Origin: Bacteroidales bacterium
Lineage (GTDB): Bacteria > Bacteroidota > Bacteroidia > Bacteroidales > Bacteroidaceae
NCBI GenBank assembly: GCA_030523385.1
Contig: JAUNIV010000144.1
Location: forward strand, 1 to 6,561
Length of the DNA stretch: 6,561 bases
Direction of reading: 5' to 3'
Shown here piece by piece: positions 6,489 to 6,561 of this stretch. The notes beneath the pieces were generated by a model. It was not told the DNA's origin. It searched no databases and saw only the letters and a program-made list of their open reading frames with translations. The translations under genes and the position numbers were made by a program. How positions within the stretch are numbered: position 1 is the stretch's first letter; the number at the start of each line of letters is the position of its first letter.

Positions 6489-6561
6489 TTATGATTGTGC
6501 CTCTTCGGAAGCCATAATCTCTTCCGAACGGGATGCCCAAGGACGTTTGCCGAAGATATGT
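6489..6561 (-). CDS. ftsH: C-terminal end of probable ATP-dependent zinc metalloprotease FtsH (5' part outside window)
   Basis: The minus strand from 6560 encodes HIFGKRPWASRSEEIMASEE followed by AQS and a TAA stop at 6491-6489. Only 23 residues are visible, too few for a catalytic motif. The assignment rests on the FGKRPW...EE-rich tail, which resembles the end of Bacteroides FtsH proteins as I recall them, and on the common ftsH-cdsA order in Bacteroidota. FtsH is a membrane-anchored AAA+ protease that degrades misassembled membrane proteins; in E. coli it also degrades LpxC. cdsA begins 21 nt downstream, which suggests one transcript. The coding frame is well supported; the identity is an inference. 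Confidence 0.65.
   Translation of the reverse strand, partial: HIFGKRPWASRSEEIMASEEAQS

Overview
The window looks like a stretch of Bacteroidota chromosome, most likely Bacteroides, Phocaeicola or a close relative. The reasons are the ParA/ParB and DUF5683 protein sequences, TAnnTTTG-type -7 promoter elements in place of sigma70 boxes, weak or absent Shine-Dalgarno sequences, and the gene order ftsH-cdsA / lpxB-surE / parA-parB-DUF5683-lytic transglycosylase. I know this order as a core-genome arrangement in that group (recall, not a search). I see no insertion sequence, phage gene, tRNA, rRNA or CRISPR array.

Left part (1-3473, all minus strand): a tightly packed operon read right to left. 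It runs parA (segregation ATPase), parB (parS-binding CTPase/clamp), a DUF5683 exported or membrane-associated protein that appears to use a TTG start, and a MltD-type lytic transglycosylase cut by the left edge. Gaps are 5, 18 and 4 nt. The operon links chromosome segregation to two cell-envelope proteins.

Middle (3474-3734): a 261-bp divergent intergenic region. It carries a TATCTTTG -7 element facing parA, a TATCTTTA element facing surE, and a 20-bp-period pair of direct repeats (TGTTRATAACTCA) just downstream of the parA -7 element. Each repeat contains a DnaA-box-like 9-mer. This is the least explained signal in the window.

Right part (3735-6561): surE and lpxB on the plus strand overlap by ATGA and should be translationally coupled. 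lpxB makes the lipid A disaccharide. Facing them on the minus strand are cdsA (CDP-diacylglycerol synthase) and the last 23 codons of a probable ftsH. The lpxB and cdsA reading frames overlap tail to tail by 47 bp, so no terminator lies between them. Together these genes cover lipid A synthesis, phospholipid precursor synthesis and, if the ftsH call is right, membrane proteolysis.

The genes are ordinary housekeeping genes. I found no convincing new defence or mobile system. The items worth a second look are the repeat pair upstream of parA, the start and reading frame of the DUF5683 gene, the convergent overlap, and a 16-bp AT palindrome inside lpxB.
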